DNA of 64,000 nt from an uncultured Pseudoteredinibacter sp. (GCF_947502065.1 NZ_CANMYE010000001.1:372001-436000), one strand, 5' to 3'. Shown: positions 7,398 through 17,901, numbered from the stretch's first letter. Numbers and translations: made by a program. The notes: generated from the sequence alone by a model not told the origin.

Positions 7398-9323
7398 TCA
7401 GTTCTTCTTGCTTTTATTGGGAGCCGGTGCGCTAGACACTCGAACACAATTACGCCCCTCGCGTTTAGCTTTGTACAGAGCCTGGTCGGTAGCATTCAGT
7501 AAATCTAGGGGCTGATGCTCAGGTCCCGGAGTTAAGCCGCAGACACCAATACTGATAGTAATATGAAGCCTCGACTCAAGATATTCAATTATTTCCTGCT
7601 CAACTTTTTGTCTCAGCTGCTCGGCTAATACACCTGCTTGGGTGGTGGTGCTATCACTTAAAATGACAATAAACTCTTCACCGCCATAGCGACAGACGAT
7701 ATCGCTGCCACGCTTAAAATGCGACTGCAGCACTTTAGCAATACGCCGTAAAATGCCATCCCCTGCTGAGTGACCAAATTCATCATTGATCTTTTTGAAG
7801 TGGTCAACATCGATAAGCATAAGGCAAAGGTGCTTTTGGTCTCGACGAGATCGCTGCCATTCAGCAATAAACTGTCGATCAAAATACATACGATTATATA
7901 CCGAGGTCAAACCATCGGTCACAGATAAGGCTCGCAGCTCCTGATTGGCTTTTGTGAGCTCTTGCTGGGTTTTCAAGAGTTCTTGGTTTTTTAGATGCAG
8001 ATCAGCAGTTTGTTTTTGTACGGCGTCGCCTAAGCCTTGAGATAACCTAGAGGCTAGTTTGCTCACTCTAGCGAGCTTTTGACTTTGGTTTAAACCCTGA
8101 GCTACGACAAGGAAGACGATGGCGGCAACAAGAAGTTGATTTTCGCCCAAAAAACCAAGGTATTTTGCAAACTCTACCGGGGCGGCTATAAGTAGCGGGA
8201 GTGTATATAGGGTTATGCGCCGTGCGTACATAAGTCTATTTTGCAAGGCCTGACGTAATAGATATAAGACCAATAAATACTGCACGCAAGCGAAGCATGC
8301 CACGATAAATATAAGGTCACGGCTATAGCTTGCCGGTAACAAGAATAAAGGTAAGCTAAGTGTGAAAGCGATTAGTAAATTCGCTTTTACAAGGCGGTGG
8401 CTAAAGAAGTTCACCTTAAAGCTGTGATGGATGAAACCTAATATTAAAGCGCCGCCAAGTAGAATAGTGCTATACAGCAGGCTAAAACTAAATCGGTAGC
8501 TGCCATTGATTGATTCATCTGGTGTGAGGTTGTAAAAATTTCCTAGGCTTGCTTTTGTCAACGCCACCAGTACCGCGGCACTACCAATCCACAGGTAAGA
8601 TCGGTTGCGGCTGCCAGCAATTGAAGTACCAATGGCATAAAGACCGAAACTTAAAATAATTGCAACGATAAAACCCTGATTTATTTGCTGTAACTGTTCA
8701 AGGCGTTGTATAGATTTACCCGTTGCTATGACCGGCGCCTGGCACAGCCCAGGATTGGGGCTATTGTGTCCTGCCACTTGAATAAGTAGCTCATAGTGCA
8801 GTTTGTTTTGCTGCAGTGGGAGTGAGGCATGAAAGCGGCCCAACTCCGCACTGTGGCCCTTAGATTCCTTGCTGACTTTACCCACTTCTAAGATGGGCTT
8901 AATTTGATTTTGCTCGCTGCCAAGCGGATAAAAGAAAACAGTGGCGCTATTACATACGAAGCTTAGGCTTAGGCTAAGGTTTTGTTGGTGAGCGTTTTTT
9001 GGAAGCTTAAGGCGCAGTCTATAACTGCCGAAATTTTGGCGCTCACCACGTAAGTGTTGTTGCCCAGAAAAATAGTGGGGTAGCGCTACAGCTTTGTGCT
9101 CTGCGTCATTTGATATTTTACCGGGGCTGACTAACTGCTCTGGATGCCATTGCCAATGTTGGTCCAATTTAATAGCCCGGTAGTTCCAATCGCTTAGGTC
9201 TAAATCTCCAAATGGTGCAGTTGTAGGAAATTCATGTGCCGGTGGCGTCCTGCTATAAGGCTGTAGCGTAGATAAAATGGCGATAAGTATTGCGACCACC
9301 AATGGCCAAAAATCCCTAACCAT
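7398..9323 (-). CDS. 7TMR-DISM type membrane diguanylate cyclase (GGDEF)
   Basis: The 641-residue protein would make cyclic di-GMP from two GTP. It has an N-terminal signal anchor, a periplasmic beta-rich sensor region (about 40-210) of the 7TMR-DISM extracellular type, seven membrane segments (about 215-405), a short coiled coil (about 410-470), and a GGDEF domain. The active-site loop is GGEEF. An RGSD sequence lies five residues upstream, matching the RxxD inhibitory site, so product inhibition is likely. The ligand of the sensor part is unknown. The gene is transcribed alone. Confidence 0.92.
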   Translation of the reverse strand: MVRDFWPLVVAILIAILSTLQPYSRTPPAHEFPTTAPFGDLDLSDWNYRAIKLDQHWQWHPEQLVSPGKISNDAEHKAVALPHYFSGQQHLRGERQNFGSYRLRLKLPKNAHQQNLSLSLSFVCNSATVFFYPLGSEQNQIKPILEVGKVSKESKGHSAELGRFHASLPLQQNKLHYELLIQVAGHNSPNPGLCQAPVIATGKSIQRLEQLQQINQGFIVAIILSFGLYAIGTSIAGSRNRSYLWIGSAAVLVALTKASLGNFYNLTPDESINGSYRFSFSLLYSTILLGGALILGFIHHSFKVNFFSHRLVKANLLIAFTLSLPLFLLPASYSRDLIFIVACFACVQYLLVLYLLRQALQNRLMYARRITLYTLPLLIAAPVEFAKYLGFLGENQLLVAAIVFLVVAQGLNQSQKLARVSKLASRLSQGLGDAVQKQTADLHLKNQELLKTQQELTKANQELRALSVTDGLTSVYNRMYFDRQFIAEWQRSRRDQKHLCLMLIDVDHFKKINDEFGHSAGDGILRRIAKVLQSHFKRGSDIVCRYGGEEFIVILSDSTTTQAGVLAEQLRQKVEQEIIEYLESRLHITISIGVCGLTPGPEHQPLDLLNATDQALYKAKREGRNCVRVSSAPAPNKSKKN

Positions 9324-9482
9324 TTTGTTATATGTCCGTAAGTGGCCTATTGGGGCGTGGTGATTATTTGAGCAGGTGCGAATAGTGTCATGTCAAGCGA
9401 GCGGATACAAGATTAAAATGTGTACCAGATCACAATCAAGGCAGCTTGGTCATTTAAGGCATAACATGCCAATTACAAGGCC

Positions 9483-10934
9483 CTAGGTATCTAGTTCGAG
9501 CTTGAGTCCGAGCGCTCTTAATTGCTCTTGCTCTTGTTTAAGGTTCTTTTGTGTCAATGGGTGTTGATCTAGATTTTCAACTTTAAGAGTAATGGTATTA
9601 CCGTTTTGCTGTAAATGGACCGCAAGACTTAAATCTTGACGCTTTCGGTGCAGTAATATGGCCAGTCTTAGGCAAAGCACACAGGCGCTTAGATTTTTAG
9701 GCAGATTGTTGGCGAGGGTTTGCGGAAGCTTTTTACGATGCAGCAGCAGCAGTTGGGCTAGCCAGTGCTGTTCTAAGCGGCTAAAACCGGCCATATCGCT
9801 ATGGCGCAATATATAGTGCCCATGCAAATGGTAGTCATTGTGTGAAATCGTAAGGCCAATTTCGTGCACCATTGCTGCCCAGTGTAATAATTTGTGGGGT
9901 TTAATCAGCTTGTGATACTCCTCTTCTAGTTCAAGCTCTTGTAACAAGGCTTGGGCGAAGAGGCTTACGCGTTTAGCTTGTGCAACATCGACACGATATT
10001 GCTTGCTCATTTGGCCAATGGTTTGGTCGCGAATATCCTTCTCGCTAAGACGGCCAACGATATCGTAAATTAAGCCTTCTTTTAGAGCGGCATCCGAAAC
10101 ATGCATGCTGTCGATGTCTAACTGGTCAAAAATTGCCTTTAGAATGGCTATGCCAGCCGGTAAAACCTCTCTTCTAAGCTTTGCAAGCTCTCCTGTGGTA
10201 GCGATACCGTTTTCGCCAACAGCAAGGAAGAGTTGTGCAAGGTTTTCGCGGTCAATATAAGCACTGTTTTCACCAAGGTAGCTCGCGACAGCTTTAACTG
10301 TGCCGGAAGCGCCAAAGCAAACATCCCAGCCACACTGGCGATAGTTGCTGCTGATCACTTCCAATTCAGAGCAAGCCGCTAGATAGGCGCTCTGCATGGC
10401 TTGTGGAGTACAGCCGTTACTAAAATATCGTTGGCTAAATGTTACACAACCCAAGCTTAGGCTTTCGAGTAACAGCGGGGTTTGCTGGTGACCAATAATG
10501 AATTCAGTGCTGCCTCCGCCGATGTCAACGACCAAGCTTTGGCCCTGTTGCTGTGGTATGGAGTGGCTTACCCCTTGAAACACCAAGCGCGCTTCTTCAT
10601 AGCCCGATATAGTTTCAATTGGATGTCCAAGTGCATCTTGGGCGACTTGTAGAAATTCACTATTATCGGCACTACGCAGAGCCTTTGTACCCACGGCTCG
10701 CACGCTGGAAGCGGGGAACTCTGCTAGTCGTTCGCGAAAGCACTCCAGGCACTCCAAGGCTCTTTGTTTCGCATCTTCGGCCAGTTCGCCATCACCACTG
10801 ATGCCTCGAGCAATTTGGACCATCTCTTTTACGCGATCGATCACCGTCAGGCTACCTTCCAATTCCTGAGCGATAATCATGTGGAAGCTATTAGAGCCTA
10901 AGTCAATGGCAGCATAGTAGCGGGGGTCATTCAT
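9483..10934 (-). CDS. ppx: Exopolyphosphatase / pppGpp phosphohydrolase (Ppx/GppA family)
   Basis: This enzyme removes terminal phosphates from inorganic polyphosphate and/or hydrolyses pppGpp. The 483-residue protein starts with the ASKHA phosphate-binding motif AAIDLGSNSFHMIIA, contains VGTKALRSADN and the second phosphate motif VVDIGGGSTEFI, and has the C-terminal HD-like helical half (HWAAMVHEIGLTISH). Sequence alone does not separate Ppx from GppA, but the length fits Ppx slightly better. A class 2 polyphosphate kinase is encoded at 36108-37118, so both making and breaking of polyphosphate are present in the window. Confidence 0.92.
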   Translation of the reverse strand: MNDPRYYAAIDLGSNSFHMIIAQELEGSLTVIDRVKEMVQIARGISGDGELAEDAKQRALECLECFRERLAEFPASSVRAVGTKALRSADNSEFLQVAQDALGHPIETISGYEEARLVFQGVSHSIPQQQGQSLVVDIGGGSTEFIIGHQQTPLLLESLSLGCVTFSQRYFSNGCTPQAMQSAYLAACSELEVISSNYRQCGWDVCFGASGTVKAVASYLGENSAYIDRENLAQLFLAVGENGIATTGELAKLRREVLPAGIAILKAIFDQLDIDSMHVSDAALKEGLIYDIVGRLSEKDIRDQTIGQMSKQYRVDVAQAKRVSLFAQALLQELELEEEYHKLIKPHKLLHWAAMVHEIGLTISHNDYHLHGHYILRHSDMAGFSRLEQHWLAQLLLLHRKKLPQTLANNLPKNLSACVLCLRLAILLHRKRQDLSLAVHLQQNGNTITLKVENLDQHPLTQKNLKQEQEQLRALGLKLELDT

Positions 10935-11310
10935 AGTACAGCATTGCTTTGATCGATATAGAGGTGCTTAGGATACTTTGCCCTTAAGCATTTGGCTATG
11001 GTCTGATCTATTGGGCGTTAATGGTATAGTTTTCAAATATCTTGAATTGATCGTTTTTAAGCCTGATTGTTCGCAAGCTGTTAACTTTGATTACTAAGCA
11101 CTTAAGTGCTAGGTGCTAGCTTTGGCAGACCTAGTTAATGCCGCTAAATGTGTTACTCTACGGGCCGCAGTTTTGATGATTGAACGGGTTGGCCGGCTTT
11201 TCGATCGAGCCCCCTAAAAATAGAAAAACAAAAAATTAATAGATCACCACAAACGCCTACGGCGCATATTGTTAATTATAAGTGGTGACCCGTAGTTTAT
11301 TGGAGTTACT
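10935..11310. other. 376-base spacer between ppx and the GGDEF/EAL gene, with a perfect palindrome
   Basis: No coding sequence is apparent. The spacer holds the promoters of two divergent genes. A perfect 14-base palindrome, AGCACTTAAGTGCT, lies at 11097-11110 and is a possible operator. No terminator or riboswitch was recognised. Confidence 0.4.
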
Positions 11311-13545
11311 TTGGCTGAGCCATTGCACAAGCGATCTACAGCAGTCTTGTCGCTTACCCTAGGCAGCGTTGTTTTATGCCTAGCTTTGCTGTTGACTTTA
11401 TTAAGCTATAACGCCTTTAACTCTCACAATGATAACCATCAGTTCAGTAGTGCCAGAGCCTTAGCGCAGCAGTCTCAGCATAATAAGATAGAGAGTCTGC
11501 AACAATTAATTAGCGTTAGTTCTACGTTGCTACATTCAAATAATGAGCGCTTTAAAAACAACGTTCTTTCGCAAGCTTCAGATACATCCAGCCTGGATGA
11601 GCTACTTATTCAATTGCAAGCCCGTAAAGGTGTAACTAAAGCATTTCTTATTGCCAATGATTACACTATCGTATTGCCAAAAGCCCTGGCTGGATTGCAG
11701 CTGCATGAGCAATTAGGCGGAGCCTTTGCGAATGGTTTTTCAGGGCCGCTTAGCGAATCAGTTTTGCTTGATGAAGATCAGGGTTTGCTGTTTCAAGCGC
11801 TAAACCAATCAGCAGCCGAGCCTCAAATTGTTGCTTTGCTGTTGTCATTAAATCAACTTGAGCAATACTCCGCAGAGCTGATTGTTCTGCCTGAGCTAGG
11901 CTTGGATTGGTGGCTGTTCTTGTTAATGTTCGCCTTGTGTTTGGCTGCAGTAGCGTATTTCTCTTGGGTTCTGTCCCGAAGTGAAAATGCCTCTTTAGCA
12001 ACGCTTAATCGCTATGCCAATACATTGGCTGAAGGTGATTATTACTCCACCCTCAAACTCAATAGCAAAGACCCATTGCGGGGCATGGCCGCATCATTGC
12101 AAAGCATTGGCGAGCAGCTGCATGAGCAGCAGCGTCGTTTAATCCGATTAAGTTATAGAGATAGCTTAACAGGCTTGGCGAACCGCCATCAGTTTTTTAA
12201 ATGGCTGGCCGAGGAGCTGGAGCGAAATAAAAAGAGCGGGCAACCTTTTGCCCTGTTAATTATCGATCTAGATCAGTTTAAACGTGTTAATGACTCTCTC
12301 GGGCATGAAGTTGGCGATGAAATTTTACTCGAAGTGGCGGGACGTTTACGGCAAGTTATTACTGGCTTTTATCATGATTGTGCCGAAGATGAGTTGGCTT
12401 ATTTAGCACGTTTTAGTGGCGATGAATTTGGCATAATTTTACCGAAAATCGACGGCGGCCACGATGCGATTGTGTTGGCGCAAAGGATTCAGGCGGTTAT
12501 GTTAGAGCCGTTCCGTAATGGCGATCATGTCTTACATTTGGGCGCGAGTACCGGTATTTGTCTATGTCCAGAAGATGGCAAGACTCCAGCGTTATTGTTG
12601 AAAAATGCTGAAATGGCGATGTACCAGGCTAAGTCTGTAGGGCCCAATAATTTTCAGTTTTTCGCCGAGTTTATGAGTATCTCAGCGATTAAACGCCTAA
12701 AGGTAGAGGTAGAGCTTCAGCGAGCGCTAGAGAACCAGGAGCTGCGATTGTTTTACCAGCCTAAGTTCGATGTCCGCCGCCGGCAAATGGTGGGTAGTGA
12801 GGCACTATTACGCTGGCAGCACCCTCAACGTGGTCTGATAGGGCCGGAGTACTTTTTAGAAATTGCTGAGCAAACCACTTTAATTGCTCAAATTGGTCGT
12901 TGGGTAACCCATGAAGTCTGCCGCCAATTGGATGAATGGCAAAGTAGTGACTTGGGGCATCTACCGGTTGCTCTAAATGTCTCTGCGGCTGAATTTCAGC
13001 TGCGTGATGTTGTCGCTGATCTTCGCGATAGCATAAATCGCTATCAACTCGATCCTAAGCTATTGCAGATGGAGGTCACGGAAACGACCATCGCCAGCCA
13101 AGAAGAGAAGATAGGGCGTGATCTGGCCGCAATTCGCCGCTTGGGGGTGAAGGTCTGGATTGATGACTTTGGCACTGGTTACTCTTCGCTGGGATACTTG
13201 CGCCGTTTCTCGGTAGATGGGGTAAAGATAGATCGTAGCTTTGTTCATGAAGTTGCTGAAAACCCAGCTGATGCAGCGCTGTGCAGCGCCATTGTAGCGA
13301 TGGCCAGCCAGCTTCACCTCGACGTGGTCGCCGAGGGGGTGGAGGCTCGTGAGCAGTTTAATTTGTTGCTTGAGTCTGGTTGCTCCCAAGCCCAGGGCTA
13401 TTTTTATGCTCGGCCAATGTCCCCCGATGTATTACAAAAGCAGGCCGGCCAGCTTATACAACTGAGCGCTAATCAGGGTTCTCTTGTTAGTGACTCAGCT
13501 CAGCTTAAGCCAAGCCAAGATAAGGCCTCGGACTACTGTATCTGA
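11311..13545 (+). CDS. Membrane GGDEF-EAL protein, c-di-GMP cyclase/phosphodiesterase
   Basis: The 744-residue protein turns over cyclic di-GMP. It has an N-terminal membrane helix (about 12-32), a periplasmic sensor region to about 195, a second membrane helix (about 197-217), a HAMP-like linker, a GGDEF domain with the loop SGDEF, and an EAL domain. The EAL catalytic set is complete: EALLRW, MEVTET, DDFGTGYSS, KIDRSFV and AEGVE. It should therefore be an active phosphodiesterase. The GGDEF loop with Ser first is usually still functional, and no RxxD inhibitory site is visible. The start is TTG with a GGAG box 5 bases upstream. Confidence 0.9.
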   Translation: MAEPLHKRSTAVLSLTLGSVVLCLALLLTLLSYNAFNSHNDNHQFSSARALAQQSQHNKIESLQQLISVSSTLLHSNNERFKNNVLSQASDTSSLDELLIQLQARKGVTKAFLIANDYTIVLPKALAGLQLHEQLGGAFANGFSGPLSESVLLDEDQGLLFQALNQSAAEPQIVALLLSLNQLEQYSAELIVLPELGLDWWLFLLMFALCLAAVAYFSWVLSRSENASLATLNRYANTLAEGDYYSTLKLNSKDPLRGMAASLQSIGEQLHEQQRRLIRLSYRDSLTGLANRHQFFKWLAEELERNKKSGQPFALLIIDLDQFKRVNDSLGHEVGDEILLEVAGRLRQVITGFYHDCAEDELAYLARFSGDEFGIILPKIDGGHDAIVLAQRIQAVMLEPFRNGDHVLHLGASTGICLCPEDGKTPALLLKNAEMAMYQAKSVGPNNFQFFAEFMSISAIKRLKVEVELQRALENQELRLFYQPKFDVRRRQMVGSEALLRWQHPQRGLIGPEYFLEIAEQTTLIAQIGRWVTHEVCRQLDEWQSSDLGHLPVALNVSAAEFQLRDVVADLRDSINRYQLDPKLLQMEVTETTIASQEEKIGRDLAAIRRLGVKVWIDDFGTGYSSLGYLRRFSVDGVKIDRSFVHEVAENPADAALCSAIVAMASQLHLDVVAEGVEAREQFNLLLESGCSQAQGYFYARPMSPDVLQKQAGQLIQLSANQGSLVSDSAQLKPSQDKASDYCI

Positions 13546-13655
13546 GCCCCTTTCTTTTTCGGATCATACAAAAACTAGCCGCTTATGCCTCTAGGCTTTG
13601 CCCGGAGCCCATTTTTTGGGACAATAGGCCTCAACTAGCCTGATATATCCTCACA

Positions 13656-15974
13656 ATGACTGTACCTATTTCCAGCAATACTCCTGGTCCTATTGCCGCA
13701 CCAGATCTCTTTTCTTATCCCAAATACTGGGCTGAGTGCTATGGCACGGCGCCTTATTTGCCTATGTCCCGCGAAGAGATGGACCAACTGGGCTGGGACA
13801 GCTGCGATATCATCATTGTGACCGGTGATGCTTACGTCGATCATCCAAGCTTTGGGATGGCCGTTATTGGCCGCTTTTTAGAGGCTCAGGGCTTTCGCGT
13901 AGGGATCATTTCCCAGCCAGATTGGACCTCAGCGGAGGCCTTCAAGGCACTCGGTAAGCCGAATCTCTTTTTCGGCATCACTGGCGGCAATATGGATTCC
14001 ATGATTAACCGCTATACGGCTGATCTAAAGGTTCGCAATGACGATGCGTACACCGCCGATGCCGAGCCTGATAAACGCCCGGATCGCGCAGTGATTGTAT
14101 ACAGCCAGCGCTGTAAAGAAGCCTATAACGATGTGCCTCTGGTACTTGGCGGTATCGAGGCGAGCTTACGTCGCATCGCCCAGTATGATTACTGGAGTGA
14201 TGAGGTGCGCCGCTCGGTTATCTTTGATGCCGCAGGCGATATTCTACTGTACGGAAACGCCGAGCGAGCACTGGCTGAAGTGGCACATCGCCTAGCGGCA
14301 GGTGAGCCCGTTGCAGAGCTGGATGATGTGCGTGGCACGGTGGTTATTCGTAAGCAGCTGCCACAGGGCTGGCTAGAAATTGATTCCACTCGAATTGATT
14401 GGCCAAAGAATATTGAAAGCTTGGCCGAAGCTTACGGTAAAAGCCCATACGATTATGAAGAGCCGAGTGGCTGCGCCGTCGATAAGCAGCCGGCCCCAGA
14501 GCAGAAAGCGGAAGCGGCCGCTGAGCCTATTCGTATTATTCCTATGCCTTTACAGGCCGAAGCTCGAGAAAGCGATAAGCCTTCCTATATTCGTTTGCCT
14601 TCTTTTGAAAAAGTAAAATCAGATTCGGCGCTGTACGCCCATGCTTCAAGAGTACTTCACCAAGAAGCTAACCCACACAATGCACGAGTACTGGTGCAGC
14701 GTCACGGTAAGCAAGAGTTATGGGTGAACCCGCCGCCGATTCCATTAAGTACAGAAGAAATGGATGCGGTATTTGGCTTGTTCTTTCAGCGCAGGCCGCA
14801 CCCAGTTTATGGTGATGCCAATATCCCAGCCTACGAGATGATTAAAACCTCGGTCAATATTATGCGGGGCTGCTTTGGTGGCTGTAGTTTCTGTTCTATT
14901 ACCGAGCATGAAGGTCGAGTGATTCAAAGCCGATCGCAAGAATCTGTGGTGCGTGAGCTCGAAGATATTCGTGATAAGGTGCCAGGCTTTACCGGGCAAA
15001 TCTCTGATTTGGGTGGCCCAACCGCCAATATGTATCACTTAAACTGTAAGAGTGATGAGATTCAAGCCAGCTGCCGCCGCTTATCTTGTGTATTCCCGGG
15101 CATTTGTAAAAACTTAATAACCTCCCATAAGCAGACCACAGAGCTCTATCGTAAGGCGCGTGCGATACCAGGTATTAAGAAAGTCGCGATTGCCTCGGGC
15201 TTACGTTATGACTTGGCGGTTGAAGATCCTGAGTACGTCAAAGAGCTGGTGACTCATCATGTGGGGGGCTATTTAAAAATTGCGCCTGAGCACACCGAAG
15301 ATGGGCCGCTCAACCAAATGATGAAGCCTGGTATCGGTACCTATGATGCCTTTAAGAAAATGTTCGATAAATATTCGAAAGAGGCAGGCAAAAAGCAGTA
15401 TTTAATTCCTTACTTTATTGCTGCACACCCAGGCTGTGAAGATGAAGACATGTTGAATTTGTCGCTTTGGTTAAAGCGTAACAAGTTCCGGGTCGATCAG
15501 GTACAAACCTTCTACCCATCGCCAATGGCCTTGGCGACGGCAATGTACTATGCCGAGCGAGATCCGCTGAAAAAGCTCAGCTACAAAGGGCGCAAGCTTT
15601 ACGTACCCAAAGATTACAAGCAGCGTCGATTGCAAAAGGCCTTGCTGCGTTATCACGATTCTAAAAACTGGGATTTACTGCGCGAGGCGGCCCGAGAAAT
15701 GGGGCGCGAAGATGTTATTGGTGATGGGCCAGAGCACTTGATTCCCTCACGTAATCAGCCAGTGCGTGGTCGTGGTGGACAGCGAGCAGGGCAAGGCCGC
15801 GGACAATATCAAAAAGCTCGCGGTGGCCAATGGGATAAGCGTTCTGCTGGGCCAGCTAAAAGTGGCGGACAGAAGCGTTCAGCTTCCGGTGAGCGCCCTG
15901 CGGCTAAGAAACCATCGGGCTCTGCGAATTCAACTAGAAAGCCCAATAAGTCTAGGCCAAATAAGAAGCGTTAA
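13656..15974 (+). CDS. ygiQ: YgiQ family radical SAM protein
   Basis: This 772-residue protein matches YgiQ from its first motif ([20 protein letters not shown]). It has a cobalamin-binding-like N-terminal domain ([11 protein letters not shown]), then the radical SAM domain with the iron-sulfur cluster motif CFGGCSFC at about residues 406-413. The substrate of YgiQ is not established. The C-terminal 80 residues are a low-complexity basic tail rich in Gly, Arg, Ser and Lys (for example [15 protein letters not shown]), suggestive of nucleic-acid contact. It is transcribed alone. Confidence 0.95.
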   Translation: MTVPISSNTPGPIAAPDLFSYPKYWAECYGTAPYLPMSREEMDQLGWDSCDIIIVTGDAYVDHPSFGMAVIGRFLEAQGFRVGIISQPDWTSAEAFKALGKPNLFFGITGGNMDSMINRYTADLKVRNDDAYTADAEPDKRPDRAVIVYSQRCKEAYNDVPLVLGGIEASLRRIAQYDYWSDEVRRSVIFDAAGDILLYGNAERALAEVAHRLAAGEPVAELDDVRGTVVIRKQLPQGWLEIDSTRIDWPKNIESLAEAYGKSPYDYEEPSGCAVDKQPAPEQKAEAAAEPIRIIPMPLQAEARESDKPSYIRLPSFEKVKSDSALYAHASRVLHQEANPHNARVLVQRHGKQELWVNPPPIPLSTEEMDAVFGLFFQRRPHPVYGDANIPAYEMIKTSVNIMRGCFGGCSFCSITEHEGRVIQSRSQESVVRELEDIRDKVPGFTGQISDLGGPTANMYHLNCKSDEIQASCRRLSCVFPGICKNLITSHKQTTELYRKARAIPGIKKVAIASGLRYDLAVEDPEYVKELVTHHVGGYLKIAPEHTEDGPLNQMMKPGIGTYDAFKKMFDKYSKEAGKKQYLIPYFIAAHPGCEDEDMLNLSLWLKRNKFRVDQVQTFYPSPMALATAMYYAERDPLKKLSYKGRKLYVPKDYKQRRLQKALLRYHDSKNWDLLREAAREMGREDVIGDGPEHLIPSRNQPVRGRGGQRAGQGRGQYQKARGGQWDKRSAGPAKSGGQKRSASGERPAAKKPSGSANSTRKPNKSRPNKKR

Positions 15975-16010
15975 AGCTTTCATCAAACTGACATACTAAT
16001 GCTTATTATA

Positions 16011-16044
16011 GGGTAGGTATTTTCCTAACGGGCTTTGCCTACCC
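16011..16044 (+). promoter_or_regulatory. Hairpin abutting the MFS start codon
   Basis: GGGTAGG (16011-16017) pairs with CCTACCC (16038-16044), whose last base directly precedes the ATG of the MFS gene. No separate Shine-Dalgarno box is visible in the loop, so the hairpin may cover the ribosome entry site. It could be a translational control element or part of an operator. Confidence 0.35.
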
Positions 16045-17274
16045 ATGATAAGTCTTCCAGCTGCGGTCTTTTCGATTTCATTGCGCAAAGATATCGCAAT
16101 CTTGCTCCTTGCCACTGTGCTATTGCTCGCGGGAAACGGCTTGCTGGAAACGAGTGTTAGCTATCGCACCTCGCTCCTGAGTCAATCTTCACTGTTAACC
16201 GGCATTATTATGGCCTGCTATTACAGCGGCTTTTTAGTGGGCAGTTGGTATGGTCCTTCCTTACTTAAAAAATTTAGCCATCAAGCTTACTTAGGCTTTG
16301 CGGCCTTCTTTTTTACTCTGGCAATCAGCCTATTGGGTTCCGTACACCTGGCAACTGCAGTGGCCTTACTACAGTTTTTTTGTGGCCTATGTATCGCCAG
16401 TATCTATGTTACAGTCGAAAGCTATATTAACTCACGCAGCTGCAGTAATAGTCGGGGGCGGTATTTCTCCTACTATATGGCGGTTTGGTATATTGGCGTA
16501 GGCTGCGGGCAGCTGCCATTGCTGCTTAATACTGGTTTTTACAGTCACTTCTTTTACGTTGCTGCTGGTTTGGCTGTGCTAGCGTTTGTTCCTTGGTTTT
16601 TTTGGCAGCCAGTACAGGCCTATAGATCTAAACCGCAAAAACCATTTGAATCTTCTGCCGAGATGAATTTTGCCGGCCTGTTTAGTTTGGATCCTAAACC
16701 TTATCTTGTTTCGCTTATCTCGGGACTTATGATTGGGGTGTTGTTCGGCATGGGGCCGGCATTTGGGGAGCAGTTCTTCTCGAATAGTTATACCACGTCC
16801 AAAATGATTTTGGCCTTTGTCATCGGCGCCTTATTAATGCAGTTGGCTCTCACCTTGGCCGCTCGTTATTGGGAGCCTAGCCGCTTACTGCTGATGCTAT
16901 CTAGTGTTGGTGTGCTTGCTGTTATTGGCTGTATTTGGGTAACAAAGACGACAACAGGGACGAATAATTTTATAAACTTGTCGCTACCTTCGCTGATGCT
17001 GGGGGCTTCATGTTTACCCGTGTATTCCTTGGCAGTGGCTTTGGCGCAAGATAAAGTGCAACACAGCTCGCCCATTACCGCTAGCGCTTTGCTGTTGCTA
17101 TGCAATGGCCTTGGTTCCATTATCGGTCCAATATTGGCGGGTTATTACATGCAGCATTGGGGCCATCATAGCTTTTATGTTAGCCTGCTGTTTTGTCATT
17201 TGTTACTTATGCTGTGCTTTTTAGGCGTTGCCACTCGTAAAAAACTCAGTAGCTTATCGATAGGTTCAGCCTAG
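16045..17274 (+). CDS. MFS transporter, YcaD-like
   Basis: The 409-residue protein has about 12 membrane segments and the layout of a major facilitator superfamily carrier. Features that recall the YcaD/putative-MFS subgroup include an early ETSVSYRTSLL segment, a YYSGFLVGSWYGP loop where the MFS signature lies, and VESYINSRS after helix 4. The substrate is unknown. It is followed after 10 bases by a BetI-like TetR regulator, so the two form an operon. The link to a choline-type regulator hints at a small osmolyte or amine, which is an inference. Confidence 0.85.
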   Translation: MISLPAAVFSISLRKDIAILLLATVLLLAGNGLLETSVSYRTSLLSQSSLLTGIIMACYYSGFLVGSWYGPSLLKKFSHQAYLGFAAFFFTLAISLLGSVHLATAVALLQFFCGLCIASIYVTVESYINSRSCSNSRGRYFSYYMAVWYIGVGCGQLPLLLNTGFYSHFFYVAAGLAVLAFVPWFFWQPVQAYRSKPQKPFESSAEMNFAGLFSLDPKPYLVSLISGLMIGVLFGMGPAFGEQFFSNSYTTSKMILAFVIGALLMQLALTLAARYWEPSRLLLMLSSVGVLAVIGCIWVTKTTTGTNNFINLSLPSLMLGASCLPVYSLAVALAQDKVQHSSPITASALLLLCNGLGSIIGPILAGYYMQHWGHHSFYVSLLFCHLLLMLCFLGVATRKKLSSLSIGSA

Positions 17275-17284
17275 GAATTAGATT

Positions 17285-17848
17285 GTGCCCAAAGTTGGAA
17301 TGGAAAAACTGCGTCGTCGGCAATTGATAGAGGCGACCATTAAAATTGTTGGTGAGCATGGTTATGCTGACACCACCATCAGTAAAATCGCCAGCGAAGC
17401 TGGGCTCTCGGTAGGTATTATTTCCCATTACTTTGGTGGCAAAGATGAACTGCTTCAAGCCACCATGTGGCATCTGATGTGTGATCTGCAACAGCAAATG
17501 GTGGTGAGTCGCAGTCGTTGCGATCAGCCGCTGGAGCGAATCAATGCTACCGTAGAGGTTATTTTCAGCGCTGAGCAAAGTGATGTTTACGTCGTGAATG
17601 CTTGGTTATCGTTCTGGGCTCAAGTGCCGTTCAGTGAAGCCTTGTTTCGCTTGCAGAAAGTCTATGAGCGCCGCTTATTGTCCAATCTTCGTTATGATTT
17701 ATCGCAGATATATGATCGTAGAACGAGCCTTGAAGTCGCCAGCACCTTGGCTGTGTTGATCGATGGTTATTGGCTACGCTCGGTATTGGCCGCGGTAGAT
17801 CCAAGCCCTGCAATCGCTAAAGATCTGCTTGCCAAGGCTTTGCCCTAG
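17285..17848 (+). CDS. BetI-like TetR-family transcriptional repressor
   Basis: The 187-residue protein matches BetI at its N terminus: MPKVGMEKLRRRQLIEATI, then a helix-turn-helix ending LSVGIISHYFGGKDELLQATM. BetI represses the choline-to-glycine-betaine genes and responds to choline. The usual betA and betB partners are absent here. The gene shares an operon with an MFS carrier and lies just upstream of the TonB receptor, whose promoter carries an ATTGAA...TTCAAT dyad of BetI type at 18031-18056. That makes the receptor a likely target. The start is GTG. Its ligand could be choline or a related compound. Confidence 0.85.
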   Translation: MPKVGMEKLRRRQLIEATIKIVGEHGYADTTISKIASEAGLSVGIISHYFGGKDELLQATMWHLMCDLQQQMVVSRSRCDQPLERINATVEVIFSAEQSDVYVVNAWLSFWAQVPFSEALFRLQKVYERRLLSNLRYDLSQIYDRRTSLEVASTLAVLIDGYWLRSVLAAVDPSPAIAKDLLAKALP

Positions 17849-17869
17849 CCAAAGTGAAAACCATCTTTT

Positions 17870-17901
17870 CTGAGCTTCTGAGCTTCTGAGCTACGGAGCT
17901 A
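17870..17901. repeat. Four degenerate 8-base tandem repeats
   Basis: CTGAGCTT occurs twice in tandem, followed by CTGAGCTA and CGGAGCTA, directly after the BetI-like gene. It has no visible function and may be simple slippage expansion. Confidence 0.5.

Noticed and set aside
17285..17848. Canonical glycine-betaine synthesis operon around the BetI-like gene
   Set aside because: No betA, betB or choline transporter of the BCCT type is present; the operon partner is an MFS carrier.
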